From Enterococcus crotali (GTDB lineage Bacteria; Bacillota; Bacilli; Lactobacillales; Enterococcaceae), in contig NZ_AYPQ01000007.1 in assembly GCF_000633635.1 (NCBI RefSeq), positions 133,918-197,917 on the forward strand: 64,000 nucleotides of DNA, in the 5' to 3' direction. The notes below the pieces were generated by a model. It saw only the letters and a program-made list of their open reading frames with translations, was not told the DNA's origin and searched no databases. Of this stretch, positions 38,209 through 49,206 are shown piece by piece (position 1 is the first letter of the stretch; the number at the start of each line of letters is the position of its first letter). Both the position numbers and the translations under genes were made by a program.

Positions 38209-38799
38209 TCAGAACTTCAACTTTTTATTTGATTTAAGTCTACGGAAACGAGTCGGTAAAAGCATGATCAATAGCGCATAAGGCACACTAACGATCGACC
38301 AAGCCAACGTTCGGCTCAAACTGTTGTTTTTGTACAACCAATTAAGTAAGAAATATAAGCCCAATATACTGAGAGCAACAAAAATCAAAACAACATAGGT
38401 GGGTTCATTTTTTATGACAGCTCTAATAATACTGCCGACTAAAGGGACGAGATAAAAGTAAGCACTAGTTAATGAAATTCGCCAACTTTTTGCTATGGTT
38501 CCAAGGTTTATCAAGAAAAAAAGAATCGACAAAGCAATCCCAAGTGGAGGGAAAAAAGCAATCAGAAACGAGTAAATAGCTCCCCATAAGAGCATTAATG
38601 GGCCTTTGACAATTGCTGCGATAGCTATAAAAATCGCTATCAAAAGAAACTGCTGTGTCATAGAGCCGTAAGCCAACAGGCCAAAGAGAATCAGCAATAC
38701 CCAATGCCAAATCGTATTGACTTGCGGTTTTCTTTGAATCGTTACGTTCTTTTTGATCGTAGATTTTAGAAAGTCGGATTCTTCGAAGAAATTTTTCAA
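38209..38799 (-). CDS. Membrane protein of unknown function
   Basis: A 196-residue protein with a cytosolic N-terminus of about 28 residues and five or six membrane segments, ending in a basic tail (RFRRLKSNKKLKF). A TTG at 38799 is the likely start, with TAGGAGTGA upstream. I recognise no family. Confidence 0.6.
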   Translation of the reverse strand: MKNFFEESDFLKSTIKKNVTIQRKPQVNTIWHWVLLILFGLLAYGSMTQQFLLIAIFIAIAAIVKGPLMLLWGAIYSFLIAFFPPLGIALSILFFLINLGTIAKSWRISLTSAYFYLVPLVGSIIRAVIKNEPTYVVLIFVALSILGLYFLLNWLYKNNSLSRTLAWSIVSVPYALLIMLLPTRFRRLKSNKKLKF

Positions 38800-38866
38800 A
38801 AAGCACTCACTCCTATCAAATTGAAAATCGGACTGGAATTAAGTTTACTGCTGAATAGGGAAAAAA

Positions 38867-38905
38867 CATCAGGCTAAAGTCGGTTTTTTAGCCTGATGTT
38901 TTTAA
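38867..38905. terminator. Bidirectional terminator beyond helD
   Basis: CATCAGGCTAAA and TTTAGCCTGATG pair; T runs flank it on both strands. On the minus strand it terminates helD. Confidence 0.85.
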
Positions 38906-38973
38906 GAATTTGTTAAATAAAGTGAATTAATTTTGTTATGTTAATTTCTTTGTACGTGAAGATTAAAAAGAGA

Positions 38974-41148
38974 TTACTTAGTCTTCAACAACTCAGAAAG
39001 CTCTCCAACATAAGGCAGAAACACCTGTTTCATCCCACGAGAAATCGCTGTATAAAGAATCTTCTTCTCTCTTTCCGTTGTCCCATAACGCACGTTAGAA
39101 GGATCATGAATGATCACATTATCAAACTCAAGCCCTTTAGCCATATCGATTGAAAGAATTTGAGCCTCCATAGCGCTGTTTTTTTGTAGAAGCTGCTCTT
39201 TCAATAATTCTGCTTCTGATGCTGTTTTTGTAATCACGACAGTATCTTCCTCAGGCGCTAGTGAATCCAAAAGTGACGCAAGTGTCTCTAAATATGCCGT
39301 TTCATCTTCACAAGAAATAAAGACAGGTTTCTCGCCATCTTTTCGAATAGAAACAATCTTGAGCTTTTTATGATTTGTCACTAAGGTCTGAAATAGCTGA
39401 GTGATTTCTTTACTTGAGCGGTAACTATTCAATAATTGATAGGACGTAACCGAACGGCTTGAAGCAGATAATAACTCTTTGAGATCCATAAAACTGATCG
39501 AGGTATTGAAAATAGCCTGATTTTCATCCCCAGCTAATGTAAAGTTTGCTTGTGGGAATAAGTTAAGCAACAAAAGAATTTGAGCTTCCGTGTAATCTTG
39601 TACTTCATCCACCAAAATAAACGCCATTTGACGATTCGATAAATCTTCAATAAATTTATCTTTAATCAGTAACAAAATAACCACTTCGTCTGCAGTATAG
39701 GCAGTCGTTACTCGTTCATATGAGTTTTCTTGATAACGTTGATACAAGGCTTCAAAAAGCAACCATTGATCAAACCAAGAAAAATCAGCAATCGCATCTA
39801 CTACTTTACGGTATTTTTGTTGCAATCGTTGAAGGGCAAATTCTGCTAATTGTTCCTCATCTTCCTCAGCAAATGTCGTGTCAAAATAACGCAATTGTTC
39901 GGCTTCAGTCAAGTCTTGCATTTGATCGATCATTTGTTTAGATTTTGACTGTTTGAGCAAGTAACGACTCCATAAACTTGAGAGTTTTTCTTTTGTTGCT
40001 GAAAGTCTATCTCTGATTGATAAAGTCGTTGGTGTTTCTTGATACAAACTAAAAATCAATTCAGCAGAAAAAATTGGTTTTCGTTTGAATAAAATGGGTT
40101 GAAACAGTGATTGTTGAATGAGCGTTGGATCATTGAAGCTTTGAATAAATTCTACAAACTTTTGAGATTGAATCACTTTTTGCTGGGCACTTACTTGTTC
40201 TGCAGTGATTCGTTTGAAATAAGCTGACTCACTTTCTATAGGTGCTTTTTCACGAAAGGTAAATTTAAGAAATTGTAGCAGTGTTAAATTCAATGGATTA
40301 CGCTCGCCCAAATTTGGTAATACTTGAGAAATATAATCGATAAAGGTCGAATTAGGAGAGAGCAGCAAAATATCATCAGCAGTAATTTGTTTCCGGTGAT
40401 TATACAGTAAATAAGCAATTCGCTGCATGATCGCAGACGTTTTTCCACTACCCGCAATCCCATTGACTAATAGCAAAGGATGACTTTCATCACGGATGAT
40501 CTCATTTTGTTCTTGCTGGATGGTGGTCGTGATATCTTTCATATATTGAGAAGAATCTGCTTCAAGTGAATGAAGTAAAATATCATCTTGAATCGCAAGA
40601 CTTGTATCAAAAAAATTGATCAAACGATCTTCCTCAATGATCAATTGTCTTTTTAGATTTAATGTAACAGGAATTTCATTGTTGTTGACATGATAACTGC
40701 TGTCGCCTAAAACATTATTGTAAAAAAGTGAAGCAATGGGTGAACGCCAGTCGTAGATTCGTGACTCGCCCTCTAAGTTTGTAAAATCATTCATGCCGAT
40801 ATAAAAAACGTCTCGATCAGAATCATCATCTAAAAACGTCACATCGATTTTTCCAAAATAAGGAACTTTCAGTAGTCGTTCGACTTTCTCTAGTTGTTTA
40901 GCAGCCGTTTCATTTTGGATATTTAACTGATCGATTTCGCGATTTTTCATTTCCATCATGGCAAATGTTTCTAAATTATCTGAGTAACTATCAAAATTTA
41001 GTTTCGTATCGCCACTAAATTGCTCCAGCACCGATTTTCCCGTGGTATTGACTTCATTGATAGCGGTTTGATAAGTATCTTTTGCTTGGCTTAATTCCTC
41101 ATAAACCTGGCACAGATGTTGGGTTTCTTGTGTGCGATCATTTGACAT
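38974..41148 (-). CDS. helD: RNA polymerase recycling helicase-like ATPase HelD
   Basis: A 724-residue UvrD-type superfamily 1 ATPase. Seen: a long coiled-coil N-terminal arm (residues 1-90), Walker A GIAGSGKTSAIMQRIAYLL, Walker B region FILVDEVQDYTEAQ, GDENQAIF and a C-terminal TAISRGMKQVFL motif. HelD removes RNA polymerase from stalled complexes in Gram-positive bacteria. The ATG at 41148 is preceded by AGGAGGAACC; the longer frame to 41325 lacks a ribosome site and overlaps the next promoter. Confidence 0.9.
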   Translation of the reverse strand: MSNDRTQETQHLCQVYEELSQAKDTYQTAINEVNTTGKSVLEQFSGDTKLNFDSYSDNLETFAMMEMKNREIDQLNIQNETAAKQLEKVERLLKVPYFGKIDVTFLDDDSDRDVFYIGMNDFTNLEGESRIYDWRSPIASLFYNNVLGDSSYHVNNNEIPVTLNLKRQLIIEEDRLINFFDTSLAIQDDILLHSLEADSSQYMKDITTTIQQEQNEIIRDESHPLLLVNGIAGSGKTSAIMQRIAYLLYNHRKQITADDILLLSPNSTFIDYISQVLPNLGERNPLNLTLLQFLKFTFREKAPIESESAYFKRITAEQVSAQQKVIQSQKFVEFIQSFNDPTLIQQSLFQPILFKRKPIFSAELIFSLYQETPTTLSIRDRLSATKEKLSSLWSRYLLKQSKSKQMIDQMQDLTEAEQLRYFDTTFAEEDEEQLAEFALQRLQQKYRKVVDAIADFSWFDQWLLFEALYQRYQENSYERVTTAYTADEVVILLLIKDKFIEDLSNRQMAFILVDEVQDYTEAQILLLLNLFPQANFTLAGDENQAIFNTSISFMDLKELLSASSRSVTSYQLLNSYRSSKEITQLFQTLVTNHKKLKIVSIRKDGEKPVFISCEDETAYLETLASLLDSLAPEEDTVVITKTASEAELLKEQLLQKNSAMEAQILSIDMAKGLEFDNVIIHDPSNVRYGTTEREKKILYTAISRGMKQVFLPYVGELSELLKTK

Positions 41149-41301
41149 ATGGGTTCCTCCTGACATAAATTTCCGTGACCGAATAGTATAAGCTATTTTT
41201 GAAGATAAAGCAATTATAAGAAGCTGATAATTTATCGGTGCTGTCCATTCAGATTTTGGTTGAAATGTGATAAAGTATAGAAGACAAAGGAGTGAATGAA
41301 C

Positions 41302-42068
41302 ATGATTTTTGATTCTCATACCCATTTAAACGCAGAACAATTTAATGAAGATATTCCAGAAACAATTGAACGTGCAAAAGAGTTAGGTGTGACAGAGATG
41401 GCAGTGGTTGGTTTTGATACACCGACGATCGAAAAGTCTCTAGAACTTAGCCAACAATATAAAGAGATCCAAAGTATCATCGGCTGGCATCCAACAGAAG
41501 CGGGCAGCTATACGCCTGAAATCGAGAAAAAGCTGCAGCAATTATTAACGACACCCAAAGTAGTGGCCCTCGGTGAGATCGGTTTAGATTATTACTGGAT
41601 GGAAGACCCGAAAGAAGTCCAAGATCGTGTGTTTCGTCGTCAAATCGCGATTGCCAAAGAAATGAATCTACCCATCAGTATTCATACTAGAGATGCGATG
41701 GAAGATACGTATAAGATTTTAAAAGAAGAGGATATTCGTGATATTGGCGGAATCATGCACAGCTTTAGTGGGGATCCAGAGTGGATGGCGAAATTTTTAG
41801 ATATGGGCATGCATATTTCTTTAAGCGGTGTTGTGACATTTAAAAAAGCGTTAGAAGTACAAGAAGTAGCGAAAGCTGTTCCTTTAGATCGTTTATTAGT
41901 CGAAACAGATGCACCATATTTAGCGCCTGTTCCATACAGAGGTAAACGCAATGAACCGGGCTATACTCGTTATGTAGTGGAAAAAATCGCAGAACTACGA
42001 GAAGTTCCATTTGAAGAAATTGCAAAGCAAACGACAATCAATGCCCATCGCTTATTCAGGTTAGCTGA

Positions 42069-42072
<4 letters not shown>
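41302..42072 (+). CDS. tatD: TatD family deoxyribonuclease
   Basis: A 256-residue metal-dependent hydrolase of the TatD/YcfH group. Metal ligands are visible in [28 protein letters not shown] and [12 protein letters not shown] 41302 follows AAGGAG with ten-base spacing. It overlaps rnmV by four bases (ATGA), the usual Firmicutes order. Confidence 0.93.
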
Positions 42073-43543
<1,471 letters not shown>

Positions 43544-43643
43544 ACAAGCGTACTGAGAAAAAATTATCTTTTTTTAGGTACTCTCAGTTGCGCAGAAATT
43601 CATCGTATTTGATAGATAGTGAGACATAGCTTTTAAGGATAAA

Positions 43644-43690
43644 TCCAGATATCGTCAATTTGATGGGTATCTGGATTCTTTTTTGGATAG
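43644..43690 (+). terminator. Terminator after ksgA
   Basis: AATCCAGATATC pairs with GGTATCTGGATT, with a T run after it. The remaining 160 bases up to the next gene contain a cre-like site. Confidence 0.8.
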
Positions 43691-43817
43691 ACTTTTTTCA
43701 ATTAATCAGCATCTATTGAATAAACGTAAAATAAGAAAGAACCAATTTATTTTGACTTTATGTAAAATAATTGAATTGAGATATTGACTTTTTTCAAATA
43801 TCTAGGATAATTGAAAT

Positions 43818-43833
43818 TAGAAAGCGCTTTCTT
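43818..43833 (+). promoter_or_regulatory. Candidate catabolite-responsive element
   Basis: GAAAGCGCTTTC is a perfect palindrome matching the CcpA-site core, with two mismatches at the outer consensus positions. It lies 18 bases before the MFS start, where CcpA binding would block transcription. Confidence 0.6.
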
Positions 43834-43850
43834 TGGTAAGGAGTGAGACA

Positions 43851-45083
43851 GTGGAAAATAAAAAAACAAGAAATGTTACGTGGATGCTTGCAGCTATTTT
43901 TCTGGGATACACCTGTATTTATGTTGATAAGACGACAATTGGAATGTCACTGGTGACAATTGCAAATGATTTAGGGTTTGATCCACAGCAAAAAGGATTG
44001 ATCCTCAGTGCTTTTTTTCTAGGTTATACGATTTTTCAAATTCCGTTTGGTTATTTATCTAATAAGATCGGAACGAGAAAAATGATGATTATTTCTGTTT
44101 TTTTAGTTGGAATTTTTCTTTTTTTATTTGGCTTCGGTTTTTCTTTGTTGTATTTGATTTTGATTCGATTTATGACAGGAGCTGTGGCTCATTCTGGTTA
44201 TCCGTCTTCTGTAAGTACCTTTATTTCACAAGAACTGCCAATAGAAAAACGGGGACCCGCACAATCGACGATGATTGCCTCCTCTGGTTTTGCGGCCATC
44301 GTAGGACCGTTATTGATTGCACCGCTTCTATTACAAGTCGGTTGGCATAAGACCTATTATTTTTTAGGTGTAGTGGTTCTTTTGATAGCCGTTTTAATGT
44401 ATCTTGTGATTCCAAAAGAATTTGGCGGCGTGAAGGAACATTTGAAAAATAAACAGGGGATTTCATTTCGAGAAGTGCTGAAGGATCGAAATGTTTGGAT
44501 TTTGATTTTTGCGGCATTTTTTATCAACGCTGCGATATACGGATTGAATGGCTGGATGGCAACTTATTTGGTTGAAGCTCATGGACTGGCATTAACTCAA
44601 ACAGCATATGTAACGGCTGTTATTGGCTTTTTCACGATGGTAGCAGCTATGGTAGGGGGCGTTGTGGTCAATAAATATTTTATTGGCAAAGAAAAAAATG
44701 TGATTTTTGTTGCAACTGTAGGCGGCGGCATTTTTGCTGTTTTGGTTTCAGTTGTTGGAACGTTTTTCATGAGTATGGTTGCGTTGACGTGTGCTGTGGC
44801 TTTTGCTAGTTTAGCATTTGCAACATTGATGAGTATTCCATTAAAGATATTTCCAACAGATGAAGTGTCTGCGAAATATGCAACGATCAACGCGATTGGT
44901 GTTTCAGGTGGATTTGTTGCGCCGACGATTATTGGAGCATTGATCCAACTTTCTAATGGTGCTTTCTTCAGTTCATTTCTATTTATAGGCATTTCATTCA
45001 TTGTTGCTGGAGGAATTACTTTACTCGTAAAAAAAAAGAGACTAATTCTAGTTCAGAGTTTTGAAAAAATGAGAAGGGTGTGA
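43851..45083 (+). CDS. MFS transporter
   Basis: A 410-residue major facilitator with 12 membrane segments of the anion/organic acid-type group. The conserved loop between helices 2 and 3 reads GYLSNKIGTRK. GTG 43851 is chosen because AAGGAGTGA lies at 43838-43846. It precedes the choloylglycine-hydrolase family gene by four bases, so the pair is an operon; the transporter probably moves the substrate or product of that enzyme (inference). Confidence 0.87.
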   Translation: MENKKTRNVTWMLAAIFLGYTCIYVDKTTIGMSLVTIANDLGFDPQQKGLILSAFFLGYTIFQIPFGYLSNKIGTRKMMIISVFLVGIFLFLFGFGFSLLYLILIRFMTGAVAHSGYPSSVSTFISQELPIEKRGPAQSTMIASSGFAAIVGPLLIAPLLLQVGWHKTYYFLGVVVLLIAVLMYLVIPKEFGGVKEHLKNKQGISFREVLKDRNVWILIFAAFFINAAIYGLNGWMATYLVEAHGLALTQTAYVTAVIGFFTMVAAMVGGVVVNKYFIGKEKNVIFVATVGGGIFAVLVSVVGTFFMSMVALTCAVAFASLAFATLMSIPLKIFPTDEVSAKYATINAIGVSGGFVAPTIIGALIQLSNGAFFSSFLFIGISFIVAGGITLLVKKKRLILVQSFEKMRRV

Positions 45084-45087
45084 GAAA

Positions 45088-46077
45088 ATGTGTACAGGAA
45101 TAACGATTAAATCAATCAATGGGAATAGTTACTGGGGGAGAACTCAGGAATTTAATTTGTTATTGGAATATGATGGTGCAATTATTCCGGCAAATTATGA
45201 TTTGACTGTTTCGTTAGATCACTTTTTAACACGTTATGCTGCGATGGGTGTCGCAATTTCAGGTCAGCCATTATTAGTAGATGGTGTTAATGAAAAAGGA
45301 TTGATGGGTGGTTCTTTTTATTTTGGTCATTATAATCGGTATATCGAATCAGAAAAAATTCGTGCGGTGGGAAAATTACCTTTAGCAGGCGCTGAATTTG
45401 TGACCTATGCATTAACAAACTATGCTTCTGTAAAAGAAATAAAAGAACGGGTAAATCAAGATACCGCAATCGCAATTGTTGATAACCAAATGGGAATTCC
45501 TCAACATTATGTGTTTCAAGATGAGTCTGGGGCCTCTGTTGTCGTTGAACCGTCGATCAATGGTGGCTATGAAATTTATGATAATCCTGTCGGTGTTTTT
45601 ACGAACAGCCCTAAATTTGATTGGCATTTGACCAACCTTCAAAATTACGTTGGACTTAGTGATACGATAGCACCGGATATTCAGATGGATGATCTTCATG
45701 TGATTTCAAATGGTAAAGGTTCTGGGCTAAGAGGGATTCCAGGTGATTTTACACCGCAATCTCGATTTGTCCGTGCGGCGTATCTAAAGCATTTTTCAGA
45801 GCCAGTAGACGATGAACAAGCAGTGGAACAGATTTTTCATATTTTAGATAGCTTTGATATTCCCAAAGGTGTTGTAAAAGTCAGTTCAGATACAGATGTA
45901 CAATATACCCAATATACAAGTGCTTATGACAGTAAAGAAAAACAAATGTATATTCATTTGTATGAGAATCGTATGATTCAAACATTGTCTTTAACGTCGG
46001 GGATATTAGATAGTCCAGTCCCTCAGTATTTTGAATTAAAGACGGAACAACAGTATTATTCAATGCCTAAAAAATGA
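45088..46077 (+). CDS. Choloylglycine hydrolase / penicillin V acylase family enzyme
   Basis: A 329-residue Ntn-hydrolase. C2, exposed after Met removal, is the nucleophile; R18 (GRTQEF), the Asn in FTNSPKFDWHLTN and the Arg in TPQSRFVRAAYL match the family's catalytic set. Members deconjugate bile salts, hydrolyse penicillin V or cleave acyl-homoserine lactones. The residue after R18 (TQE) differs from the usual N-x-D, so bile-salt specificity is not certain. It is translated together with the MFS gene (GAGAAGGGTGTGAG before ATG). Confidence 0.85.
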   Translation: MCTGITIKSINGNSYWGRTQEFNLLLEYDGAIIPANYDLTVSLDHFLTRYAAMGVAISGQPLLVDGVNEKGLMGGSFYFGHYNRYIESEKIRAVGKLPLAGAEFVTYALTNYASVKEIKERVNQDTAIAIVDNQMGIPQHYVFQDESGASVVVEPSINGGYEIYDNPVGVFTNSPKFDWHLTNLQNYVGLSDTIAPDIQMDDLHVISNGKGSGLRGIPGDFTPQSRFVRAAYLKHFSEPVDDEQAVEQIFHILDSFDIPKGVVKVSSDTDVQYTQYTSAYDSKEKQMYIHLYENRMIQTLSLTSGILDSPVPQYFELKTEQQYYSMPKK

Positions 46078-46104
46078 ACTATAGGCACACTATAAAATAG
46101 ATGG

Positions 46105-46325
46105 AAGAGAATTACGGGAGAGACTAGCCATAGCACCGAAGGAATAAATAAACAATGGCGCAAACCGTTGATTATGAAGATCTCAGGTAAAAGGACCGTA
46201 ATTGGACATCACTCTGGAAAGCGGAAGCACCGAAGGAGCAACTCTTCAAGAAGAAGACGAATCTCTCAGGTTTTGTACAGAGGAACAGGCATTTTTTTAA
46301 CATGCCTGTTCCTCTGTTTTTATAT
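46105..46325 (+). promoter_or_regulatory. Tandem glycine riboswitch with terminator
   Basis: Aptamer I spans about 46111-46202 (P1 ATTACGG/CCGTAAT), aptamer II about 46212-46282 (P1 CTCTG/CAGAG). Both contain the conserved AGCACCGAAGG and TCTCAGG elements. A terminator (CAGAGGAACAGGCAT with ATGCCTGTTCCTCTG, then T run) follows at 46278-46325, and its left arm shares CAGAG with P1 of aptamer II. Glycine binding should therefore prevent termination and switch on the gcv operon. An 83-codon open frame across it is not a gene. Confidence 0.95.
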
Positions 46326-46393
46326 AGTTTATACAGCTTGGAGGTGTCATAAGTTAGGTACTAAAAATACAAAAAAGCAAAGGAGTAGAAAAG

Positions 46394-47479
46394 ATGGATT
46401 TAAAAACACCTTTATATGACGCACATCTTGAAGCAGGCGGGAAAATGGTTTCATTTGCTGGTTACACGCTGCCTGTTCAATATAAAGATAGCGGTGTGAT
46501 CAAAGAACATTTAGCTGTTCGAAATCAAGTAGGATTATTCGATGTTTCCCATATGGGGGAAGTTGTTTATGAAGGAAAAGATGCTTTAGCGAATTTGCAA
46601 TATGTATTAACAAATGATTTTAGTAATTTAGAAGTAGGCCGTGTTAGATATACTTTGATGTGTAATGAAAACGGCGGTGTGATCGATGACCTACTTGTTT
46701 ATAAATGTAGTGAGGAAAAATATTTATTAGTCGTCAATGCAGCGAATCGAGCAAAAGATGTTGCATGGATGAAAGAGCACTTATTCGGGGAAGTCGAATT
46801 TTCTGATCAATCGGACCAATTTGTGCAAATCGCATTGCAAGGCGCATTTGCAAAAGAAATTATTGGGAAATTAACGAAAGAAGAAGAGATTCCTAAAAAA
46901 TATTATAGCTTTACTGAAAATGCCAATATAGGTGGCGTGATGTGTCTTTTATCACGAACAGGCTATACAGGAGAATTTGGTTACGAACTATACTGCAAAC
47001 CAGAAGACGGGATCAAATTATGGGATTTATTACTGAAAACGGGTCAAGAATATGGGGTTATTCCCTGTGGTTTAGGCGCTCGTGATACGTTACGGTTAGA
47101 AGCAGGAATGCCGCTTTACGGTCATGAAATGACAGAAGAGATTACGCCTCTTGAAACGGATTTAAGCTTTGCAGTCAAAATGAACAAAGAAGATTTCATC
47201 GGCAAAAAAGCTCTTATTGACAAAGGCGAACCTAAAATCACTCGAATCGGTCTACAGTTAACGGATCGAGGAATTGTTCGTGAAGGGGCAGATGTGTATT
47301 TTAATGACAAGAAAATTGGTCAAACAACCTCAGGCACAATGTGTCCGTTTATCAATAAAGCATGTGCAATGGCGTTAGTTGAGAAAAATAGTGTAGAAAT
47401 CAGTTCTCCTATAGAAGTTGAAGTTAGAGGGAAAAGGATTAAAGCAGAAGTTGTAACAATCCCGTTTATAAAAAAATAA
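46394..47479 (+). CDS. gcvT: Glycine cleavage system T protein (aminomethyltransferase)
   Basis: A 361-residue T protein that transfers the methylene carbon from aminomethyl-lipoyl-H to tetrahydrofolate, releasing ammonia. Seen: LYDAHLEAGGKMVSFAGYTLP, the FDVSHMGEV motif, the folate-site RTGYTGEFGYE and GLGARDTLRLEAGMPLYGHE. First gene after the glycine riboswitch; AAAGGAG precedes ATG. Confidence 0.95.
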   Translation: MDLKTPLYDAHLEAGGKMVSFAGYTLPVQYKDSGVIKEHLAVRNQVGLFDVSHMGEVVYEGKDALANLQYVLTNDFSNLEVGRVRYTLMCNENGGVIDDLLVYKCSEEKYLLVVNAANRAKDVAWMKEHLFGEVEFSDQSDQFVQIALQGAFAKEIIGKLTKEEEIPKKYYSFTENANIGGVMCLLSRTGYTGEFGYELYCKPEDGIKLWDLLLKTGQEYGVIPCGLGARDTLRLEAGMPLYGHEMTEEITPLETDLSFAVKMNKEDFIGKKALIDKGEPKITRIGLQLTDRGIVREGADVYFNDKKIGQTTSGTMCPFINKACAMALVEKNSVEISSPIEVEVRGKRIKAEVVTIPFIKK

Positions 47480-47503
47480 TTAGAAAAGAAGGAGTCGTTT
47501 ATT

Positions 47504-47887
47504 ATGACAAAAGCTACGGAATTGAAGTTTTCAAAATCACATGAGTGGGTACTTTTTGATGGAGACAAAGTGAAAATCGGTCTTTCAGATTATGCACAAG
47601 ACCAGCTAGGTGATATCGTTTTTATTGATTTACCAGATGAAGGAGACGATGTGACGAAAGGCGAATCCTTTGCAGATATCGAATCTGTTAAAGCTGTTTC
47701 AGAAGCTTACTCTCCGATCACAGCTACAGTTACGGCGGTCAATGAAGAGTTACTAGACAGTCCAGAGCTGATCAACTCAACACCTTTAGAATCATGGTTG
47801 ATCGAAGTGGAAGGAGTAGAAGAAATCGAGGACTTACTGAGTGCTGAGGAATATAAAAAATTCTGCGAAGAATCTGAGGAGGCATAA
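47504..47887 (+). CDS. gcvH: Glycine cleavage system H protein
   Basis: A 127-residue lipoyl-carrier protein. The lipoylated Lys is in FADIESVKAVSEAYSPI. It shuttles the aminomethyl group between P, T and L proteins. GAAGGAG precedes ATG. Confidence 0.95.
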   Translation: MTKATELKFSKSHEWVLFDGDKVKIGLSDYAQDQLGDIVFIDLPDEGDDVTKGESFADIESVKAVSEAYSPITATVTAVNEELLDSPELINSTPLESWLIEVEGVEEIEDLLSAEEYKKFCEESEEA

Positions 47888-47890
47888 TGA

Positions 47891-49206
47891 ATGGGTAACT
47901 ATCTTGGCTCAACAGAACAACAACAACAAGAAATGCTGAAAACGATTGGTTTAAAAAACATGAGTGACCTGTACCTAGACGTTCCTAAAGAAATGATTGT
48001 CGAAAATTTAGATATTCCAGCGGGAAAATCGGAGTTTGAAGTCCGGCGTATTTTAGAAAATATGGGGAAGAAAAATAAAGTCTTTTCAAGTATCTTTCGT
48101 GGTGCTGGTGCGTATAATCATTACATTCCTGCTATTGTGAAGCAAATTTCAGCGAAAGAAGAATTCATGACATCTTACACACCGTATCAACCAGAAATCA
48201 GTCAAGGGTTGTTACAGTCGATTTTTGAATATCAAACAATGATCTGTGAAATTACCGGAATGGATGCGACAAACGCCTCTGTTTACGATGGGGCAACGGC
48301 GGCGGCCGAAGCGATCAATATGTGTTTAGAAAAAAAACGTTTAACAGTCTTGATCTCAGAAACAACGAATCCGATGACAATTCAAACAGCCTTGACTTAT
48401 TTTAGTTCTAGAGACATCGAATTTATCATGATTCCTGAAAAAGATGGCTTGACAGATTTGTCTGTTTTAAAAGAAAAACTAAATGATACGAGTGCTTGTT
48501 GTATTGTTCAACAGCCAAACTATTATGGTGGAATTGAACCCGTTGAAGAAATGGCAGAAATGGTTCACGAAGCAAAAGCTAAATTTATTATGAGTGTCAA
48601 TCCTGTGGCAAGCACAGTCCTGAAAACAGCTGGTGAAGTTAATGCAGATATTGCGGTTGGTGATTCACAACCATTTGGGATACCGCTGGCTTTTGGTGGG
48701 CCGTATATTGGTTTTATTGCGACAAAAGAAAAGATGATCCGTAAACTACCTGGACGTATCGCAGGAGAAACGGTGGATGAAGCAGGTGATCGAGCGTTTG
48801 TTTTAACACTGCAAGCTCGTGAGCAACACATCCGCAGAGAAAAAGCAGCTTCTAATATCTGTTCAAATCAAGCACTTTGCGCTTTAACAAACGCAGTTAT
48901 ATGAGTATGATGGGTGCGCGCGGCATTCAGGAAGTAGCTGAACAATGTTACAGTAAGGCCCATTATCTTTGTGACCAATTAACGCAAATCAAAGAAGTCA
49001 AAAGAAATAGCGATAGTCCGTTTTTCCATGAGTTTGTGACAACTTTTCCAGTATCGAATGAAATTGTGCTAACTAAATTAGAAGAACACGATATTTTGGG
49101 CGGCTATCCTACAGAGCAAGGTTTATTATGGTGTGTGACAGAAATGAATACCAAAGAGCAAATAGATGAAGTAGTCGCATTGGTGAAGGAGGCGTGTGAA
49201 TCATGA
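47891..49206 (+). pseudogene. gcvPA: Glycine dehydrogenase subunit 1 (GcvPA), split by a one-base deletion
   Basis: The first frame (337 codons, to 48904) covers the N-terminal and most of the central part, ending SNQALCALTNAVI. The next frame continues at once with the expected YMSMMGARGIQEVAEQ and runs to 49206. One extra T at 48897-48898 restores a protein of about 438 residues, the normal size. GcvPA forms the heteromeric PLP-dependent decarboxylase with GcvPB. All other gcv genes are intact, so a sequencing error is likely; if real, glycine cleavage is lost in this strain. Confidence 0.9.

Noticed and set aside
46168..46419. 83-codon open frame upstream of gcvT
   Set aside because: It lies across the glycine riboswitch and its terminator, has no ribosome site and overlaps the gcvT start.
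48877..49206. Separate small protein between gcvPA and gcvPB
   Set aside because: It is the C-terminus of GcvPA displaced by a one-base indel.
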